A DNA stretch of 7,239 nucleotides from Deltaproteobacteria bacterium (lineage in GTDB: Bacteria > Myxococcota_A > UBA9042 > DTJE01): NCBI GenBank assembly GCA_013151875.1, contig JAADHL010000380.1:1-7239 (forward strand), read 5' to 3'. Shown piece by piece: positions 5,522-7,239 of the stretch (position 1 is the stretch's first letter; every line of letters starts with the position of its first letter). The position numbers and the translations under genes were made by a program. The notes below the pieces were generated by a model. That model was not told the origin of the DNA, made no database searches, and saw only the letters and a list, made by a program, of their open reading frames with translations.

Positions 5522-7132
5522 TCATTCAGACCGATCAGGCCTGGCCGCTTCCTCGACCGCCTCGCTGAAGGCCTGCATGTCGAACGGCTTTGGCAGGATC
5601 TTTACTCCGGAAACATTGGCCGCCCTTATGTATACATCCGGGGACGAGAATCCTGTGCACAAAAGGACCGGAGTATCCGTCCCAGTCCGCCGCATCGCCT
5701 CGACCAGGTCAAAGCCGTCCATGTCAGGCATGACCAGATCGACGACCAGCACGTCGTATCTGTTCCAGTCCTCGCCCAGCAGTCCAAGCGCCTTCTGCAC
5801 ACCGTCCGCCTCGGAAGGCCGATGACCCATCTTGTACAGCATGTCGCACAGCACACGGCGAACCATGGGGTCGTCATCGACCACCAGCACCTCCAGCGTA
5901 CCCACGGCAGTAGATGTCCCCTGCTCATGGGGCGCCATGTCCTCTGCCTCTTCGCCGTCCATGGCGGCCTTTGGAAGAAAAATGCTGAATGTCGTCCCTT
6001 CACCCGGTTCGGAGCGGACCGACACGCATCCGTGATGTGACTTGACTATTCCATAGACGATGGCCAGTCCCAATCCGGTTCCCCGGCCCATTTCCTTGGT
6101 TGTGAAAAACGGCTCGAACACCCGGTCCACGACATCCGGCGGCATACCCACACCCTGATCGCTGATCGCAATTTCGACGTAATCGCCAGGGGCAAGATCG
6201 GGACATGGGCTTTCGAACGGTGTGCCGAACGACCTGTTGGATCCCGTAATGGTGATCTCGCCCCCATCCGGCATTGCGTCCTTTGCGTTGAGGCACAGGT
6301 TGGTCACCACCTGTTCAATCTGCGGGCGGTCCGCCTCGATTGGATAGAGGTCGTCGTCGAGTTCCAGTCGTATGGGGAACCTCGGTCCCAGTGTCCGCCT
6401 CAGAAACTCCACGGTCTGAGGCAACATGGCACCGGGTCTTTGAACCGTCAGGGACGGGACCGACCTCCTGGCAATAGTCAGCAGATGTGAGGTCAGTGTT
6501 GAGGCGCGGTCCGCCGCGTCCAGGATGGTCCTTGCAGCGTCGTGGTCGGTGCTGCCGGTGGGCAGGCGGGCCGCAAGCAGCGATGCATATCCGACCACCC
6601 CGGACAGAATATTGTTGAAATCGTGCGCAAGGCCACCGGCAAGGGTGCCTATCGTTTCCATTTTCTGGGCCTGAAAGAGCTGCCCCTCAAGTTCCTTTTT
6701 GGCGGTAATATCCTCGTTGAAAATGACAACATACGTGACCTTTCCATTCGCTTCCTTTATCGGGAAAGCCCTGCTGTTCAACCAGAATCCCTTCGCGAGT
6801 TTGTCCGACAGCACCGGTATCCCGGGTCCTCCCTCCACCCGATAAAAGAACTCGCCCAGGTTCAGAACTTCGCCTTGGTAGACCCTTTCCAATCTTTCCG
6901 CCATTTGAGGATTCACCACCCTCAAGTACCGGGGAAAATTCATCTTCAGTTCGTTCACGATTCGGTTGAAATCCAGTCCTGTCAACTCGTAGTGGGCCTG
7001 GTTCACACCGATCACGTTGCCCTCTGCATCCGTAATCATCACTGCCACAGGCGCCATCGCGAACATCTGTTCCAGTAGCTTCCTTACCTCCGAATCCGGA
7101 ACGGTCAGGTGCAATCCCTGTTGCTTGGTCAT
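5522..7132 (-). CDS. Hybrid sensor histidine kinase: PAS, HisKA, HATPase and C-terminal receiver
   Basis: 536 residues from ATG at 7132. There is no signal peptide or membrane segment, so it is probably a cytoplasmic sensor. A PAS domain (about 14-150) begins EQMFAMAPVAVMITDAEGNVIGVNQAHYELTG and ends at the typical VIFNEDITAKKELE. The phosphoacceptor helix is GTLAGGLAHDFNNILSGVVGYA with His 170. The ATPase has the N box (NLCLNAKDAMPDGG, Asn 282), G1 (SDQGVGM), F box (FEPFFTTK) and G2 (GRGTGLGLAIVYGIVKSH). The receiver from about 412 has the acidic pocket DDD (419-421), acceptor Asp 465 in VVDLVMPDMDG, Thr 493 and Lys 515 in LPKP. All residues for autophosphorylation and transfer to its own receiver are present. 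No HPt protein or output regulator is visible nearby, so its target and signal are unknown. The frame is open through a TTG at 7204 and on to the window edge, so a longer product is possible. The ATG is preferred because the extra 24 residues resemble no domain and coincide with promoter-like DNA. Confidence 0.93.
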   Translation of the reverse strand: MTKQQGLHLTVPDSEVRKLLEQMFAMAPVAVMITDAEGNVIGVNQAHYELTGLDFNRIVNELKMNFPRYLRVVNPQMAERLERVYQGEVLNLGEFFYRVEGGPGIPVLSDKLAKGFWLNSRAFPIKEANGKVTYVVIFNEDITAKKELEGQLFQAQKMETIGTLAGGLAHDFNNILSGVVGYASLLAARLPTGSTDHDAARTILDAADRASTLTSHLLTIARRSVPSLTVQRPGAMLPQTVEFLRRTLGPRFPIRLELDDDLYPIEADRPQIEQVVTNLCLNAKDAMPDGGEITITGSNRSFGTPFESPCPDLAPGDYVEIAISDQGVGMPPDVVDRVFEPFFTTKEMGRGTGLGLAIVYGIVKSHHGCVSVRSEPGEGTTFSIFLPKAAMDGEEAEDMAPHEQGTSTAVGTLEVLVVDDDPMVRRVLCDMLYKMGHRPSEADGVQKALGLLGEDWNRYDVLVVDLVMPDMDGFDLVEAMRRTGTDTPVLLCTGFSSPDVYIRAANVSGVKILPKPFDMQAFSEAVEEAARPDRSE

Positions 7133-7163
7133 GTCTTTAGCTGCCCTGTTGTTTACTGCACCA

Positions 7164-7191
7164 AGGCTAGCACGTGCCGATGCAGTGTCAA
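7164..7191 (-). promoter_or_regulatory. Putative sigma70-type promoter for the histidine kinase
   Basis: On the - strand TTGACA (7191-7186) is followed after 16 bases by TAGCCT (7169-7164), which is preceded by TG one base upstream as in an extended -10. Initiation would fall near 7157, leaving a leader of about 25 bases before ATG 7132. The -35 is a perfect match but the -10 is weak (3 of 6). A second TTGACA lies 13 bases upstream (7204-7199) without a good -10. An 8-bp palindrome GCACGTGC (7170-7177) abuts the -10 and could be an operator. Confidence 0.4.
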
Positions 7192-7239
7192 GAACCGTTG
7201 TCAACGAGGCTTCGGCTGCTGCGCAAACGGGTTCGCGTG

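Noticed and set aside
5536..5575. Inverted repeat CAGGCCT / AGGCCTG near the end of the kinase gene as a terminator
   Set aside because: The loop is 26 bases, there is no T-run on either strand, and it lies inside coding sequence; chance is sufficient in GC-rich DNA.
5064..5825. 253-codon + strand frame spanning the end of dnaE2 and the kinase tail
   Set aside because: It is out of frame with dnaE2 and opposite the kinase receiver domain. The translation is Ser/Arg/Pro-rich shadow sequence.
6542..7078. 178-codon + strand frame opposite the kinase
   Set aside because: It is the complement of the PAS and phosphoacceptor coding sequence and has no independent ribosome binding site or family signature.

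Overview
The window carries a three-gene SOS mutagenesis cassette on the + strand (imuA-like, imuB, dnaE2/imuC). It is followed, tail to tail, by a hybrid sensor histidine kinase on the - strand. The DNA is GC-rich, with strong G/C preference at third codon positions. A split imuA-imuB-dnaE2 operon with a RecA-like first gene is typical of Proteobacteria and relatives that use this cassette in place of umuDC. A deltaproteobacterial-type host (Desulfobacterota/Myxococcota-like) seems plausible, but nothing in the window fixes the taxonomy.

Layout: 3-581 is the 3' part of a RecA-fold ImuA-like gene whose start lies before the window. A 64-base gap holds a 7-bp hairpin and a good ribosome binding site. 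646-2277 is imuB, a Y-family polymerase homologue without the catalytic acidic residues but with a clamp-binding-like motif and the characteristic ImuB C-terminus. 2261-5515 is dnaE2, a C-family error-prone polymerase with intact catalytic aspartates, overlapping the end of imuB. After only 6 bases comes the stop codon of the - strand kinase (5522-7132), which has PAS, dimerisation/phosphoacceptor, ATPase and C-terminal receiver domains. Its putative promoter lies at about 7164-7191.

How the genes work together, from what is known of the family: after DNA damage the cassette makes a translesion 'mutasome'. DnaE2 does the synthesis, ImuB is a non-catalytic hub that tethers it to the beta sliding clamp, and the RecA-like ImuA is an accessory that supports the complex. 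The kinase is not known to belong to this pathway; its closeness is probably incidental.

No entirely new system is evident. The main departures from the ordinary are: both Walker motifs degenerate in the ImuA-like protein; a basic 54-residue N-terminal extension of ImuB with a repeated 14-mer and a GC hairpin; an almost completely eroded PHP metal site in DnaE2; and a short AT-richer heptanucleotide repeat/palindrome read through in frame within DnaE2. No tRNA, rRNA, CRISPR array, insertion sequence or clear intrinsic terminator was seen.
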